From Sphingomonadaceae bacterium (GTDB lineage: Bacteria > Pseudomonadota > Alphaproteobacteria > Sphingomonadales > Sphingomonadaceae), in the NCBI GenBank assembly GCA_009926135.1, contig RFPL01000016.1, positions 1-64,000 on the forward strand: 64,000 bases of DNA, written 5' to 3'. This document shows, in pieces, positions 27,070 to 36,492 of the stretch; positions within the stretch are counted from its first letter, which is position 1, and each line of letters begins with the position of its first letter. A program made the position numbers and the translations under genes. The notes beneath the pieces are model-generated. The model saw only the letters and a list, made by a program, of their open reading frames with translations. It searched no databases and was not told the DNA's origin.

Positions 27070-30000
27070 ATGAGGGGTAAGCTGACCCTATTGGCTGGCG
27101 TCTGCGCCAGTGCAATTGCAATTCCTGCCTATGCGCAGGGTACCAATGCGGCTGATGACGAAAACGTGATCATCGTCACCGCGCAGCGTTCCAACGAACG
27201 CCTGCAGGACGTGCCAATCGCGGTTTCGGCGTTCAACGCCGAAGCGCTGGAAAAGCAGCAGATCAAGAATACGTCGGACCTGCAGCTTACCCTGCCGAAC
27301 GTTACCTTCACCAAGGGCAACTTCACCGGATCGAGCTTCACCATCCGCGGGATCGGTGACCTTTGCGTCGGCGTGACTTGCGACAGTGCCACCGCGATCC
27401 ACATGAACGACGCGCCGCTCTATGCGACCCGTTTGTTCGAAGGTGAATTCTATGACCTGGCGCAGATCGAAGTGCTGCGCGGTCCGCAGGGTACCCTGTT
27501 CGGCCGCAACGCGACCTCGGGCGTGGTCAACTTCCGCTCGGCTCGTCCGGACCTGTCCGCTTCGTCGGGCAACTTCGAAGCCGAATACGGCAACTACAAC
27601 AGCTTCAAGCTGAAGGGCATGGTCAACGTGCCCGTGGGTGACACGGTCGGTATCCGCCTGGCCGGGTTCTACCTGAACCGCGAAGGCTACACGACCAACC
27701 TGTTCGACAATTCGAAGATCGATGACCGCGATATGTGGGGCGCCCGTGCCTCGATCCGGTTCGAGCCCAGCTCGTCGACCACGATCGACCTGATGGCGCA
27801 GTACTTCCACGAAAAAGACAACCGCATGCGGATCCAGAAGCAGCTGTGCCAGCGCGACCCGACGGGCGTGATGGGCTGCTTGAACGGAAGCCGCGACTAT
27901 TCGACCACAAATGCGAACTCGTCGTTCGTTGGCGTGCTCACTTCGCGCGAATTCCTCGCCGCGAACGGGATTCCGGCGGCCTTCGGTCTGGGCAGCCTCT
28001 ACGGTCCCGATCCCTATGCCACCGTCACCAACCCGGCGGACCCGCGCGTGGTCAACACCGACTACACCCCGCAGTATTTCGCGGAAGAGTGGATTGTTCA
28101 GGGCTCGATCCAGCAGGATCTGGGCGGCGGCCTGAATGCGAAGCTCAGCGGCAACTGGGAACAGACCAAGGTCGACTCCTCGCAGGACTACAACAACTCG
28201 GTCCAGAACCGCGCCGGCTTCGCCACGGGTCTGAACACGCTTGCTGCGGCTGCGGCCGGCCTGGTCCCGGGCCTGCCCGCGTCGTACTTCGCACCGATCG
28301 CTTCGGCCCTGATCCCGAACGGCGCGAACGGCGTGCTCTGCACCTCGCTGGCGGAACCGAGCGGCATGGGTGCCTATGGCGCAAACCGCCAGCGGCTCTG
28401 CTCGCAGACTCCGCAGGACTTTGACCGTTCGAACCAGGATACCGAAAACTGGTCGGCGGAATTGATCCTGTCGTCCGACTGGGACGGGATGTTCAACTTC
28501 CTGCTCGGCGGCATCTACGGCAAGGCGTCGATGAGCGAGAACAGCTACTATGTTAACTCGTTCGGCATTGACTACCTGACCGGTCTGCTTGGTACCTTCA
28601 ACGCCCTTGGCCGGGCTGGCCTGGCCGCGATCCCCGGTGCCACGCCGCCTGCGCCGGGCTTCCTGGGTACGCCGACCTATCGCAACAACAGCGACCAGCT
28701 CGACGTGAAGACCTACGGGATCTTCGGTGAAGCCTACTTCAAGTTCAACGATCAGCTGAAGCTGACCGTGGGCCTGCGGTACAACAACGACGACAAGACG
28801 GTTAAGGCCCGCACCACGCTGGCCAACTTCCTGACGCCGTTTGGCGGAACCGATGTGTTCAACTCGCCGTACGTCTATGGCTACGCGGTTACCGGCGCGC
28901 CGGTGGCTTCGCGGCTCCAGCCGTTCGACGCCGATCCGGCCACGGCCTGCTCGATCACCAGCACCACCGCTAGCGGTGTGCTGACTGCCGCCAACGTCTC
29001 GGGCTGCGAACTCTTCCAGGTTCGCAACGTGAAGTTCAGCGAGTGGACCGGTCGTGCGGTGCTGGATTACCAGATCACCCCGGACAACCTGGTCTATGCC
29101 TCGTTCTCGCGCGGCTACAAGTCGGGTGGTGTCAACCCGCCGCTGTCGCCGGTCTTCGCCGTGCCTGAAGGCTTCGGTCCGGAAACGGTCACCGCCTTCG
29201 AAGTGGGTTCGAAGAACACCTTCGGCAACATCCAGCTGAACGTGACCGGCTTCTACTACAAGTACAACGACCTCCAGCTGTCGCGCATCGTTGCCCGTAC
29301 CTCGGTCAACGACAACGTCAGCGCCAATGTCTGGGGTCTTGAAGCCGAAGCGATCTTCCGTCCAACCCGCGCGCTGGCGATCAACATGAACGCCAGCTAC
29401 CTGAACACCAAGGTTTCGGAAGACAAGCTGCTGTCGAACCCGCGTGACTTCGGGGCCGGCCGTGCGGACGCGGTGATCATCAAGGACATCACCAACGGTG
29501 CGAACTGCGCCGTGGCTTCGAACTCGGGCAGCGCCACTGGCGTCAACGGGTTCGTCAACCAGGTGAACACCCTGATCAACGCTGGCGCGGTCACCGGCAA
29601 CGCCGGTGCCGGTCTCCAGCCGACCACCGCCTTCCCTTCGGGCAGCGGCCTGGCTTCGACCGGGGCCTTCAGCATCTGCGCCGCGCTCAATGCGCTCGCG
29701 CCGTCTGTTGGAGCCAGCTTCGGCGGCGTCACCGTCTACTCGTCGGGTATCCCGGTGAACATCAAGGGCAACAAGCTGCCTGGCGCTCCGGACTACAAGT
29801 TCTCGGCCGGCGTGCAGTATGACATCCCGGTTGGCGACATGTCGGTGACCCCGCGTGCGGACTTCATCTACACCGGCAAGTCGTTCGGCAACATCTTCAA
29901 CGGTTCGATCAACGAGATCCCGAGCTACACCCAGGTGAACGCTCAGATCCAGCTCGATGGTGCCGACAAGAAGTGGTTTGCCCGCGTCTGGGTGCAGAAC

Positions 30001-30120
30001 CTGTTCGACAAGGACGCGATCACCGGTCTCTACGTGACCGACCAGTCCTCGGGCAACTACACCAACATCTTCACGCTTGAACCGCGTCGCTTCGGCCTCA
30101 CCGCCGGCATCCGCTTCTAA
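27070..30120 (+). CDS. TonB-dependent outer membrane receptor
   Basis: A 1016-residue outer membrane receptor. A signal peptide runs to about residue 22 (IPAYAQ), followed by a TonB-box-like ENVIIVTAQRSNERLQDVPIAV stretch and a plug domain. The plug includes RGPQGTLFGRNATSGVVN, a hallmark of the large sphingomonad receptor family. A 22-strand-type barrel with many aromatic-girdle motifs ends in GIRF. Such receptors import siderophores, plant-derived aromatics or other large nutrients, and the ligand cannot be read from sequence. Loop-located cysteines (CVGVTC, LCQRDPTGVMGC) may form disulfides. A strong terminator follows. Confidence 0.92.
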   Translation: MRGKLTLLAGVCASAIAIPAYAQGTNAADDENVIIVTAQRSNERLQDVPIAVSAFNAEALEKQQIKNTSDLQLTLPNVTFTKGNFTGSSFTIRGIGDLCVGVTCDSATAIHMNDAPLYATRLFEGEFYDLAQIEVLRGPQGTLFGRNATSGVVNFRSARPDLSASSGNFEAEYGNYNSFKLKGMVNVPVGDTVGIRLAGFYLNREGYTTNLFDNSKIDDRDMWGARASIRFEPSSSTTIDLMAQYFHEKDNRMRIQKQLCQRDPTGVMGCLNGSRDYSTTNANSSFVGVLTSREFLAANGIPAAFGLGSLYGPDPYATVTNPADPRVVNTDYTPQYFAEEWIVQGSIQQDLGGGLNAKLSGNWEQTKVDSSQDYNNSVQNRAGFATGLNTLAAAAAGLVPGLPASYFAPIASALIPNGANGVLCTSLAEPSGMGAYGANRQRLCSQTPQDFDRSNQDTENWSAELILSSDWDGMFNFLLGGIYGKASMSENSYYVNSFGIDYLTGLLGTFNALGRAGLAAIPGATPPAPGFLGTPTYRNNSDQLDVKTYGIFGEAYFKFNDQLKLTVGLRYNNDDKTVKARTTLANFLTPFGGTDVFNSPYVYGYAVTGAPVASRLQPFDADPATACSITSTTASGVLTAANVSGCELFQVRNVKFSEWTGRAVLDYQITPDNLVYASFSRGYKSGGVNPPLSPVFAVPEGFGPETVTAFEVGSKNTFGNIQLNVTGFYYKYNDLQLSRIVARTSVNDNVSANVWGLEAEAIFRPTRALAINMNASYLNTKVSEDKLLSNPRDFGAGRADAVIIKDITNGANCAVASNSGSATGVNGFVNQVNTLINAGAVTGNAGAGLQPTTAFPSGSGLASTGAFSICAALNALAPSVGASFGGVTVYSSGIPVNIKGNKLPGAPDYKFSAGVQYDIPVGDMSVTPRADFIYTGKSFGNIFNGSINEIPSYTQVNAQIQLDGADKKWFARVWVQNLFDKDAITGLYVTDQSSGNYTNIFTLEPRRFGLTAGIRF

Positions 30121-30152
30121 GCGCGAAACCAACTAGTCCTGGGAGGGACACC

Positions 30153-30187
30153 GGGGCTCCGGACTTCGGTCCGGAGCCCCTTTTTCT
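30153..30187 (+). terminator. Rho-independent terminator of the TonB receptor gene
   Basis: A perfect 12-base stem GGGGCTCCGGAC / GTCCGGAGCCCC (30153-30164 and 30169-30180) closes a TTCG tetraloop and is followed directly by TTTTTCTT. This is a textbook intrinsic terminator 33 bases past the stop codon. Confidence 0.92.
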
Positions 30188-30200
30188 TGGCACTTTGGCT

Positions 30201-30232
30201 GCTCCGGACCTCGGTCTGGAGCCGCTATTCTT
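30201..30232 (+). terminator. Second, degraded copy of the terminator
   Basis: GCTCCGGAC / GTCTGGAGC (30201-30209 and 30214-30222, one G-U pair) closes loop CTCG and is followed by CGCTATTCTTGGC. The unit, including the trailing TTCTTGGC-CTTT, repeats the previous terminator after about 46 bases, so it looks like a tandem duplicate whose T-run has decayed. Confidence 0.6.
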
Positions 30233-30376
30233 GGCGCTTTGTCAGTCTTGGGCTTCGACGCGGAGCCAGGTGTCTGCCGCCACCGTGCTTGCCAGCCTCC
30301 AAAAGGAAGCCCCCTTGCCCAGGGGCGGGCAAGGGGGCAGTGCGTGGCTGACCGTCAGGTAGTCGGGGGGCGCCGG

Positions 30377-30979
30377 TCAGGCCACAAGCGAAGCTTCGAT
30401 GGCGATCCGGATCGCTTCCGAGGTGTGCTGGGCCCCCATCTTGGTCAGCATGTTGGCGCGGTGGATTTCGACGGTGCGCGGGCTGATCTCCAGCTGCTCG
30501 CCGATCCGGCGGTTGGATAGCCCGACCGCAACCCCGGCCAGAACTTCGCGCTCGCGCCGGGTCAGGCGCTGGACCCGGCTTCGCGCCCGGGCCTCGCGCA
30601 GCTTGAGGCTGCCAAGTGCTGCTCCGGTCGATTCCGTGCCGATCAGCGCGCCGATGACTTGCGCGGCATCGCACGGCCAGCTGAGGTAATCGACTGCCCC
30701 GGCCAGGACGGCCTTCACGATCTGGTCGGTGCCTGGCTCCTCCGCAAAAGCGATCAGCGGCAGCCAGCGGCCGTTCTCGGCCATCAAACTGACCAGTTCG
30801 GTCACGGCATCCTCGGCATCCTCGACCATGATCGCCTCGGCGCGCGGCCAGGCGTGCGCCAGTTCGTCAATCGTCTCGAACGGTTCGACATGGATGCCGC
30901 TGGCGGAAAAGGTATGCGTCATTGCCGCGCGGCGGCGCGAATTGCAGTCAACGACGGCAATTGTTCGGCGTCTGTCCAT
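30377..30979 (-). CDS. FixJ/LuxR-type regulator with atypical receiver domain
   Basis: A 200-residue protein with a receiver-like N-terminal domain and a C-terminal LuxR helix-turn-helix (LTRREREVLAGVAVGLSNRRIGEQL, residues 139-163, then SPRTVEIHRANM). The receiver keeps Asp11 of the acidic pocket, but the phosphoacceptor region is AIMVEDAED around residues 50-57, and the usual Lys-Pro near the end of the domain is Trp-Pro (W101-P102). It may therefore work without normal phosphorylation. It sits downstream of, and in the same direction as, the flagellar cluster, so a role in motility control is possible but unproven. A 141-base gap with a GCCCCG/CGGGGC stem separates it from fliS. Confidence 0.75.
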   Translation of the reverse strand: MDRRRTIAVVDCNSRRRAAMTHTFSASGIHVEPFETIDELAHAWPRAEAIMVEDAEDAVTELVSLMAENGRWLPLIAFAEEPGTDQIVKAVLAGAVDYLSWPCDAAQVIGALIGTESTGAALGSLKLREARARSRVQRLTRREREVLAGVAVGLSNRRIGEQLEISPRTVEIHRANMLTKMGAQHTSEAIRIAIEASLVA

Positions 30980-31120
30980 CTGTGTGCCCCCTTAGTGGTA
31001 TGTGCCTAGGGATATTGCCCCGAGCCGGGGCCGCCAGCGCGGCGAACTGCCCCGAAATCGGAGGCGGATAGCTGGGGAAAGTCCCTAGTCCGGACGCCCG
31101 GTTCCGCAGAAAAACGGACA

Positions 31121-31519
31121 TCATGATTGATCCAGAATGGAGCGATCGGCGGCGGCACCGACGGCCGCAGCCACCTCCTCCACGTCTCTTTTCGCCGCAG
31201 ACAGTCGCTGCGGGACAAAGTTCGGCACGCTGTCCAGCACGGCCTGGCGCAGTCCGGCGTAGAACAGTTGCAGCGCCGGCGCGGCTGGTGCGCCCGGGTC
31301 AATCCCGATCTGCAAGGCGGTCAGCGCGGCGAGGGCCCGGGTCAGTCCGGCGCTGCGACGCTGGTTGTCGCCCAGCTGGTCGGCCCGGATCGCACTGCCC
31401 AGCGCCAGCGCCAGCTCGTCATAGCACAGCGCCACCAGCTGATCGGGGCGGGCCGCGGCAACGCGCGCATCGAATTCGATCCGGCGATAGGCATCATGGG
31501 GGTTGCGCAAGGCCAGCAT
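31121..31519 (-). CDS. fliS: Flagellar export chaperone FliS
   Basis: A 132-residue helical protein whose N-terminal AYRRIEFDARVAAARPDQLVALCYDEL matches FliS, the cytoplasmic chaperone that holds flagellin subunits before export. Its ATG overlaps the fliD stop (TGATG), the usual order of the capping-protein operon. Length is normal. Confidence 0.85.
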   Translation of the reverse strand: MLALRNPHDAYRRIEFDARVAAARPDQLVALCYDELALALGSAIRADQLGDNQRRSAGLTRALAALTALQIGIDPGAPAAPALQLFYAGLRQAVLDSVPNFVPQRLSAAKRDVEEVAAAVGAAADRSILDQS

Positions 31520-32940
31520 CAGTTACGCCCCGCGTTCCAGGCATCGATCTGGCCCTGGAGGAATGACAGGGTCGAGCGCGAAGTGCCGACCCGGCTGTCG
31601 GCACTGGCAAAGCGCTTGTTGAGCTGCGCGCGCAGTGCTTCCTGTGCATCGGCCAGGGCAGAGCGTTCGGCAGTCAGATCGGCCTGCTTCGCGGTAAAGC
31701 GCGCCAGCGATCCCCCCAGCGAACCGGGATTGCGGGTCGTGCTGGTGTTGCGGGCCAGCCGGTCGATTGCCGCGAACACTCCGTGGATCCCGGCGGTGAA
31801 CATGGCGGTAACGCCATCGGGCGAGGCCTTGATCGTGGCCGTGAGGCGCGCGGGATCAAGCCGGAAGGTTCCATCGCGGTTGGTCGCCAGGCCCAGTTCG
31901 CCCAGGGTCCGCGGCTCGCCAGTGGCGGCGTTCGGCATGATGCTGGTGCTGGCCAGCTGGGCGAAGGCGCTGCGCAGTGCGCGGGCGCCGCCGTCGCGCG
32001 CCAGATCGCCGTCCTGCGGATTGGTCGCCGCATTAAGCGTCGTCATCAGCTCGTTCAGGGCCGAGGTCAGGTCCTGCATGAAGGTGCTGACCGCGCTGCC
32101 CGGATCGCTGAAGCGGATCGTGGTCGGGCTGCCGGCATTGGTTCCGGCCAGCCGCAGCGATAGGCCGGGCACCGCGTTCTCGATCATGTTCGACTTGCTG
32201 GTCATGGCGACGCCATCAAGCTTGAAGGCCGCATCGCCCGCGGCGCTCACCAGCCGCACCGGGTCGGGCGTGCCATTCCAGGCCAGCCCGGCCAGGCCCG
32301 GATTGGCGGGATCCTCGCTCGCTTCGAGGACAAAGGCGTTCGCCGCGCCCTCGCTGCCTTTCAGCACCAGTTGCGCCCCGCTCGCACCATTGGCGACATA
32401 GGCTGTAACCCCTGCGCCAGCGGCATTGATCGCGGCGGCGGCATCACTGAGCGTCGCGCCGGCCGCCAAGGTGATGGTGGGGGCAGGGCGGGACGGATCA
32501 GCGGTAAAGGTGCCGGCCGAGAAACTGCCGAAACGCAACGTCAGTGTCCCCGCGCCGACCGGGGTGATGGCGCTGGCGATGGCCGGGCGGACCAGGGTCT
32601 GCGCGGTGGCCAGGGCCGTCACTTCCAGGCTGTAGCTGCCGCTGCCCGCGGCCACGCCGCGACTGACGCTGGCGACAGCGCCATTGGCGATGGCCGGCTG
32701 GCTGGAAAGGTCGCCGGTCCGCACCCGGTCGCCGATCGACGCAGCCAACTGCATCAGCTGGTTCTTGAGCGTGGAGGCCGCCGAAACCTGCCGATCAAGC
32801 AGCTCGCTGCGGCTGTCGATCCGGGACAGCCGTCCGGCGAATTGCGCCTCGGCCAGGTTGTTGGCCAGCGCTGTCATGTCGATCCCGCTGCCCCCGCCCA
32901 GGGCCGTGACGATCGAACTGGTGGCGCTGGTAGTGACCAT
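31519..32940 (-). CDS. fliD: Flagellar filament capping protein FliD
   Basis: A protein of about 473 residues that caps the growing filament and helps flagellin polymerise. The N-terminal ALGGGSGIDMTALANNLAEAQFAGRLSRIDSR and the C-terminal helical ends (TLSFLQGQIDAW) are FliD hallmarks, with a beta-rich middle. I chose the ATG at 32940 over a TTG seven codons upstream (32961); neither has a strong ribosome site. The stop is shared with the fliS start. Confidence 0.88.
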   Translation of the reverse strand: MVTTSATSSIVTALGGGSGIDMTALANNLAEAQFAGRLSRIDSRSELLDRQVSAASTLKNQLMQLAASIGDRVRTGDLSSQPAIANGAVASVSRGVAAGSGSYSLEVTALATAQTLVRPAIASAITPVGAGTLTLRFGSFSAGTFTADPSRPAPTITLAAGATLSDAAAAINAAGAGVTAYVANGASGAQLVLKGSEGAANAFVLEASEDPANPGLAGLAWNGTPDPVRLVSAAGDAAFKLDGVAMTSKSNMIENAVPGLSLRLAGTNAGSPTTIRFSDPGSAVSTFMQDLTSALNELMTTLNAATNPQDGDLARDGGARALRSAFAQLASTSIMPNAATGEPRTLGELGLATNRDGTFRLDPARLTATIKASPDGVTAMFTAGIHGVFAAIDRLARNTSTTRNPGSLGGSLARFTAKQADLTAERSALADAQEALRAQLNKRFASADSRVGTSRSTLSFLQGQIDAWNAGRN

Positions 32941-32970
32941 GCCTCGGAGAACGTCAGCCAAGGCTGCTTT

Positions 32971-34113
32971 TTAAGTCCGCGCGGCGGGATCCAGCCGGCC
33001 GGCGGCATCAAAGCGCAGCGCGATCGGCACTTCGATTGCCGGAGGCTGCGGCTGTTCTCCGCGCTTGAGCGACAGGACAAAAGCCAGCACCCCGGCAACG
33101 GCGGCATAAAGCTCTTCGCGGATCACCTGATTCTCGCGCGTGGTGAAATAGACTGAGCGGGCGAGCGCCGGGTATTCCAGCGTCGGCACCTGCAGTTCGG
33201 CGGCCAGTTCGCGCATCGCCAGCGCCTTTTCGCCGCGCCCCTTGGCCAGCACGATCGGCGCAGATGCCTTGGCCGGGTCATAGGCCATGGCGACCGAAAA
33301 GTGGCTCGGGTTGGTCAGGACGAACTGCGCGTCACGCATCGCCTTGGCAACGCCGCCCATGGCGAGCTGGCGCTGCTTGTTGCGGATCGCCATCTTCTTT
33401 TCGGGCGATCCTTCCGCTTCCTTGTGCTCGTCGCGCATTTCCTGCGCGGTCATCTTGAGCCGCTGGTTGCGGCGCAGCCACTGCACCGGCCAGTCGATCA
33501 GCGCGACGAGGACCAGCCCTGCGGCCAGGGCCAGGATCAGGCTAGTGATTGCCTCCCAGGCAAGCGTAAGCTGCTGGCCGATGGCTGCCCCGCGCCCCAG
33601 GGCGAACAGGCGCACGAGCCAGTCCTGTCCCCAATACCAGGCGATCGTGCCCAGCAGGGCAAGCTTGAGCAGGCCCTTGCCGGCCTCGATCCAGCCGGCC
33701 GCCCCGAACATCCGCTTGAGGCCGGCCATGAGATCGAGCCTGCTGGCCTTGGGCAGGGCGTTGGCCCCGACCCAGCGCCCGTCCCCGCCAGCCAGCGATC
33801 CGGCCAGCGTCAGCAGCAGTACCAGTCCGGCCAGCGTCAGCACCGGCGGCATGACCGCCAGCACGGCGGCAAGCAGGGCCTGGCCCGGGGCAAAGTCGTC
33901 AAGCGCACGCCGATCCCAGATGAAGCCGGCGCGCAGGGTGCCTTCAAGCGAGCCGAGCAGCCAGGGGCCGGCAAATGACAGCCAGGCCGCGCCCGTCAGC
34001 ACGGCGATTGCCGTTGCCAGCTCGCGGCTGCGCAGAACATCGCCCTTTTGCGCGGCGTCTGTCTTGCGCTTCGGGGTCGGATCGAAGCTCTTCTCGCCGC
34101 CCTGTTCGCTCAT
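32971..34113 (-). CDS. flhB: Flagellar export switch protein FlhB
   Basis: A 380-residue inner membrane component of the flagellar type III export gate that switches substrate class after self-cleavage. It opens with GEKSFDPTPKRKTDAAQKGDVLRS, has four hydrophobic segments and a cytoplasmic domain. The cleavage motif reads N268-P269-S270-H271, not the usual NPTH. Asn-Pro is kept, so cleavage should still be possible. The start overlaps the fliR stop by four bases. Confidence 0.92.
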   Translation of the reverse strand: MSEQGGEKSFDPTPKRKTDAAQKGDVLRSRELATAIAVLTGAAWLSFAGPWLLGSLEGTLRAGFIWDRRALDDFAPGQALLAAVLAVMPPVLTLAGLVLLLTLAGSLAGGDGRWVGANALPKASRLDLMAGLKRMFGAAGWIEAGKGLLKLALLGTIAWYWGQDWLVRLFALGRGAAIGQQLTLAWEAITSLILALAAGLVLVALIDWPVQWLRRNQRLKMTAQEMRDEHKEAEGSPEKKMAIRNKQRQLAMGGVAKAMRDAQFVLTNPSHFSVAMAYDPAKASAPIVLAKGRGEKALAMRELAAELQVPTLEYPALARSVYFTTRENQVIREELYAAVAGVLAFVLSLKRGEQPQPPAIEVPIALRFDAAGRLDPAART

Positions 34114-34892
34114 GGCTGCAGCAGGCTCCGGGCCTGTTCGAGCCCCTGCGCGGAAAGATCGCCGAACTGTTCGACCAGCAGCGGCACGGCCATGATCAGC
34201 GCGGCCAACCCGGCCAGCACGCCCAGCGGCAGGCCAAGCGCAAAGAGATTGAGCGCCGGGGCCGAGCGGCTGATTACCCCGGTCAACACCTGGACCAGCA
34301 ACAGGACCAGCGTGACCGGCAGGGCGATGGCGAGCGCGGCGACGAACATGTCACTGCCGAAGCCGGCAATCACGGCGAGCCGCTCCGCCCCCAGCCACGT
34401 CGCGCCCTGCGGAAAGGCCGTGTAGCTTTCGATCACCAGGGCAATGAATTGCAGATGTCCGCCCAGGCCCAGGAAAACCAGCGTCAGCAGCACAGTGAAG
34501 TATTGCCCCAGCGCCGGTGATTGCACGCCGCTGACCGGATCGACTGCGGTCGCCAGGCTGAGGCCCATGGCACCGCCAATCTGTTCGGCGGCAAGGACCG
34601 GCGCGGCGAAGCAAAGTTGCAGCACAAAGCCCAGCGCCAGACCGACCAGCACCTCGCCCGCGATCATCAGCAGGCCCTGGGCCGACAGTAGCGCCGCCGG
34701 AACCTGCACCGGCACCCAGGCGCAGACCAGCACGGCCACTGCCGCAGTGATCGCGACGCGCAATTGCACCGGCACGGTCGCCGCGCCAAAGAACGGCGCG
34801 GCCAGCAGCGCGGCCCCGATCCGGGTCATTACGAAGACCAGCTTCCACAGCTCGACCTCAAGCGCGCCGAAGCCGAAAGTCATGCCGATCAT
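34110..34892 (-). CDS. fliR: Flagellar export gate protein FliR
   Basis: A 260-residue inner membrane protein of the FliPQR export gate, with several hydrophobic helices and the family's GEVLVGLALGFVLQLCFAA and SRSAPALNLFALGLPL segments. I chose the ATG at 34892, which overlaps the fliQ stop (ATGA). The frame upstream to 35117 lies inside fliQ and is not coding. Confidence 0.9.
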   Translation of the reverse strand: MIGMTFGFGALEVELWKLVFVMTRIGAALLAAPFFGAATVPVQLRVAITAAVAVLVCAWVPVQVPAALLSAQGLLMIAGEVLVGLALGFVLQLCFAAPVLAAEQIGGAMGLSLATAVDPVSGVQSPALGQYFTVLLTLVFLGLGGHLQFIALVIESYTAFPQGATWLGAERLAVIAGFGSDMFVAALAIALPVTLVLLLVQVLTGVISRSAPALNLFALGLPLGVLAGLAALIMAVPLLVEQFGDLSAQGLEQARSLLQP

Positions 34893-35161
34893 CGCGGTCC
34901 ACCGGCGATCGTGGCGAAGATTTCCTGCGTGAAATCGCTGACCAGGCCGATCATCGAGGCACCGAATACGACGAGGACCAAGGCTGTCACCGCCAGCTTC
35001 GGCACAAAGGTCAACGTCTGTTCGTTGACCGAAGTCGCCGCCTGAACGATCCCGATCACGATCCCGACGGCAAGGCTGGCCAGCAGGATGGGCGCCGCCA
35101 CCAAGGCGGTCACCCACAGCATCCGGTCGGCCAGCGAGAGCAGGGCGGCGGTATCGTCCAT
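34889..35161 (-). CDS. fliQ: Flagellar export gate protein FliQ
   Basis: A 90-residue protein with two membrane helices and the typical core ASLAVGIVIGIVQAATSVNEQTLTFVPK. FliQ wraps the FliP/FliR pore. It starts four bases after the fliP stop and overlaps fliR by four bases. Confidence 0.93.
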   Translation of the reverse strand: MDDTAALLSLADRMLWVTALVAAPILLASLAVGIVIGIVQAATSVNEQTLTFVPKLAVTALVLVVFGASMIGLVSDFTQEIFATIAGGPR

Positions 35162-35165
35162 GATG

Positions 35166-35936
35166 CTATCCGAAGCTCGCCGCGAGGCTGCCCATCAGCA
35201 GCGCCCAGCCATCGACCAGCACGAACAGCAGCAGTTTGAACGGCAGGCTGACGATGGTCGGGCTCATCATCATCATCCCCAGGCTCATCAGCACCGATGA
35301 GACCACGAGGTCGATCACCAGGAAGGGCAGGAACAGCATGAAGCCGATCTGGAACGCGGTCTTCAGCTCGCTGGTGACGAAAGCGGGTAGCAGGATCGAA
35401 AAGGGCACGTCCTCGCCCCGCGCGAACTTGGGCGCCTTGGCCATGTCAGCGAACATCGCGAGGTCGCTCTTGCGGGTCTGGCGCAGCATGAAGGCATGGA
35501 ATTCCTTGCCGCCACTGGCGATCGCCTGCTCGGCGTTGATCGTGCCGGCGGCATAGGGCGCGATGGCGGTCTGATTCACCCGCTCGAGCGTGGGGGCCAT
35601 GATGAACAGTGACAGGAACAGGGCCAGCCCGATCAGCACCTGGTTGGGCGGGCTCTGCTGCAGGCCCAGCGCCTGGCGCAGGATCGACAGGACAACCAGG
35701 ATCCGGGTGAAGCTGGTCATCATCAACAGCAGCCCCGGCAGGATCGTGAGCAGCCCCATCAGCAGCATGATCTGGAGCGAGAGCGAAAGGCCCGAACCCT
35801 GCGCGCCGCCAATCGCTCCAAATGCGCGGTCGAGCGCGCCCGGCACGGCGGCCTGGCCGGCCACCTGGGCGTGAGCGATCGTGGGCAGCAGCAGGGTTGT
35901 CAGAAGCAGCGAGTGTAGAGCGAGCAGCTTCCTCAT
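35166..35936 (-). CDS. fliP: Flagellar export gate protein FliP
   Basis: A 256-residue export gate component. It has an N-terminal signal-like helix (about residues 4-23), then the highly conserved [24 protein letters not shown] and [20 protein letters not shown] segments and further helices. FliP forms the core of the export pore. Start chosen at the ATG at 35936, which overlaps the fliO stop. Confidence 0.95.
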   Translation of the reverse strand: MRKLLALHSLLLTTLLLPTIAHAQVAGQAAVPGALDRAFGAIGGAQGSGLSLSLQIMLLMGLLTILPGLLLMMTSFTRILVVLSILRQALGLQQSPPNQVLIGLALFLSLFIMAPTLERVNQTAIAPYAAGTINAEQAIASGGKEFHAFMLRQTRKSDLAMFADMAKAPKFARGEDVPFSILLPAFVTSELKTAFQIGFMLFLPFLVIDLVVSSVLMSLGMMMMSPTIVSLPFKLLLFVLVDGWALLMGSLAASFG

Positions 35937-36202
35937 CGACGAACCTCCCGCGCCGGAGCCTCGGCCAGCCGGGTCAGCCCCGCGCGCGAGGCGGAAACCA
36001 GGATCTCGCGCCCGTGGAATTCGATCACCGCCAGCTTGAGCGTGGGCGAAAGCATGGTGGTTTCGATCACCCGCACGGCCTTTCCGCCCTGGGGATCCGG
36101 AGCGAAACGGGCTTGAGCCTTGGCGGCGAGCTTGAGCGAGCCCCAGGCCAGACCGGCGATCAGCGGCAGCAGCAGGACCAGCTTGAGGATATACCAGCCC
36201 AT
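35933..36202 (-). CDS. fliO: Flagellar biosynthesis protein FliO
   Basis: An 89-residue protein with one N-terminal membrane helix (about 6-28) and a short cytoplasmic domain, [27 protein letters not shown], typical of FliO. It assists FliP complex assembly and is poorly conserved in sequence, so the call leans on its place between fliN and fliP. Confidence 0.8.
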   Translation of the reverse strand: MGWYILKLVLLLPLIAGLAWGSLKLAAKAQARFAPDPQGGKAVRVIETTMLSPTLKLAVIEFHGREILVSASRAGLTRLAEAPAREVRR

Positions 36203-36477
36203 CAGGCCTCTCCCTCAACGGCAGCGCCATTGCCGCCCGCCATCTCGACGATCCGCAGGCCGAAGCGGTTGCCCTCGGCCACGATCTCGCCCCGCGCGAT
36301 CAGCTTCCCGTTGACGAGGACGTCGAGCAGGTCGTCGGTCAGCCGGTCGAGCATGACGACCGATTCCTCGCCCAAGGCGAGAACGTCCTTCAACTTCATG
36401 TCAGTCTTGCCGAGTTCAACCGAGAGGCGGACGTCGACTTCCCTGAGCAGGTCGAAGCCGCGGGTATGAATGGTCAT
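36202..36477 (-). CDS. fliN: Flagellar motor switch protein FliN
   Basis: A 91-residue SpoA-domain protein of the cytoplasmic C-ring. [32 protein letters not shown] and the terminal IVEMAG follow the FliN pattern. It has almost no N-terminal extension. The stop overlaps the fliO start by one base. Confidence 0.9.
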   Translation of the reverse strand: MTIHTRGFDLLREVDVRLSVELGKTDMKLKDVLALGEESVVMLDRLTDDLLDVLVNGKLIARGEIVAEGNRFGLRIVEMAGGNGAAVEGEA

Positions 36478-36492
36478 GGGAGAGGGTTCCTG

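Noticed and set aside
27088-30132. A 1014-codon open frame opposite the TonB receptor gene
   Set aside because: It exactly shadows the receptor on the other strand, has an unnatural Arg/Val/Glu-rich composition, no domain and no ribosome site. It follows from the strong codon bias of the receptor gene.
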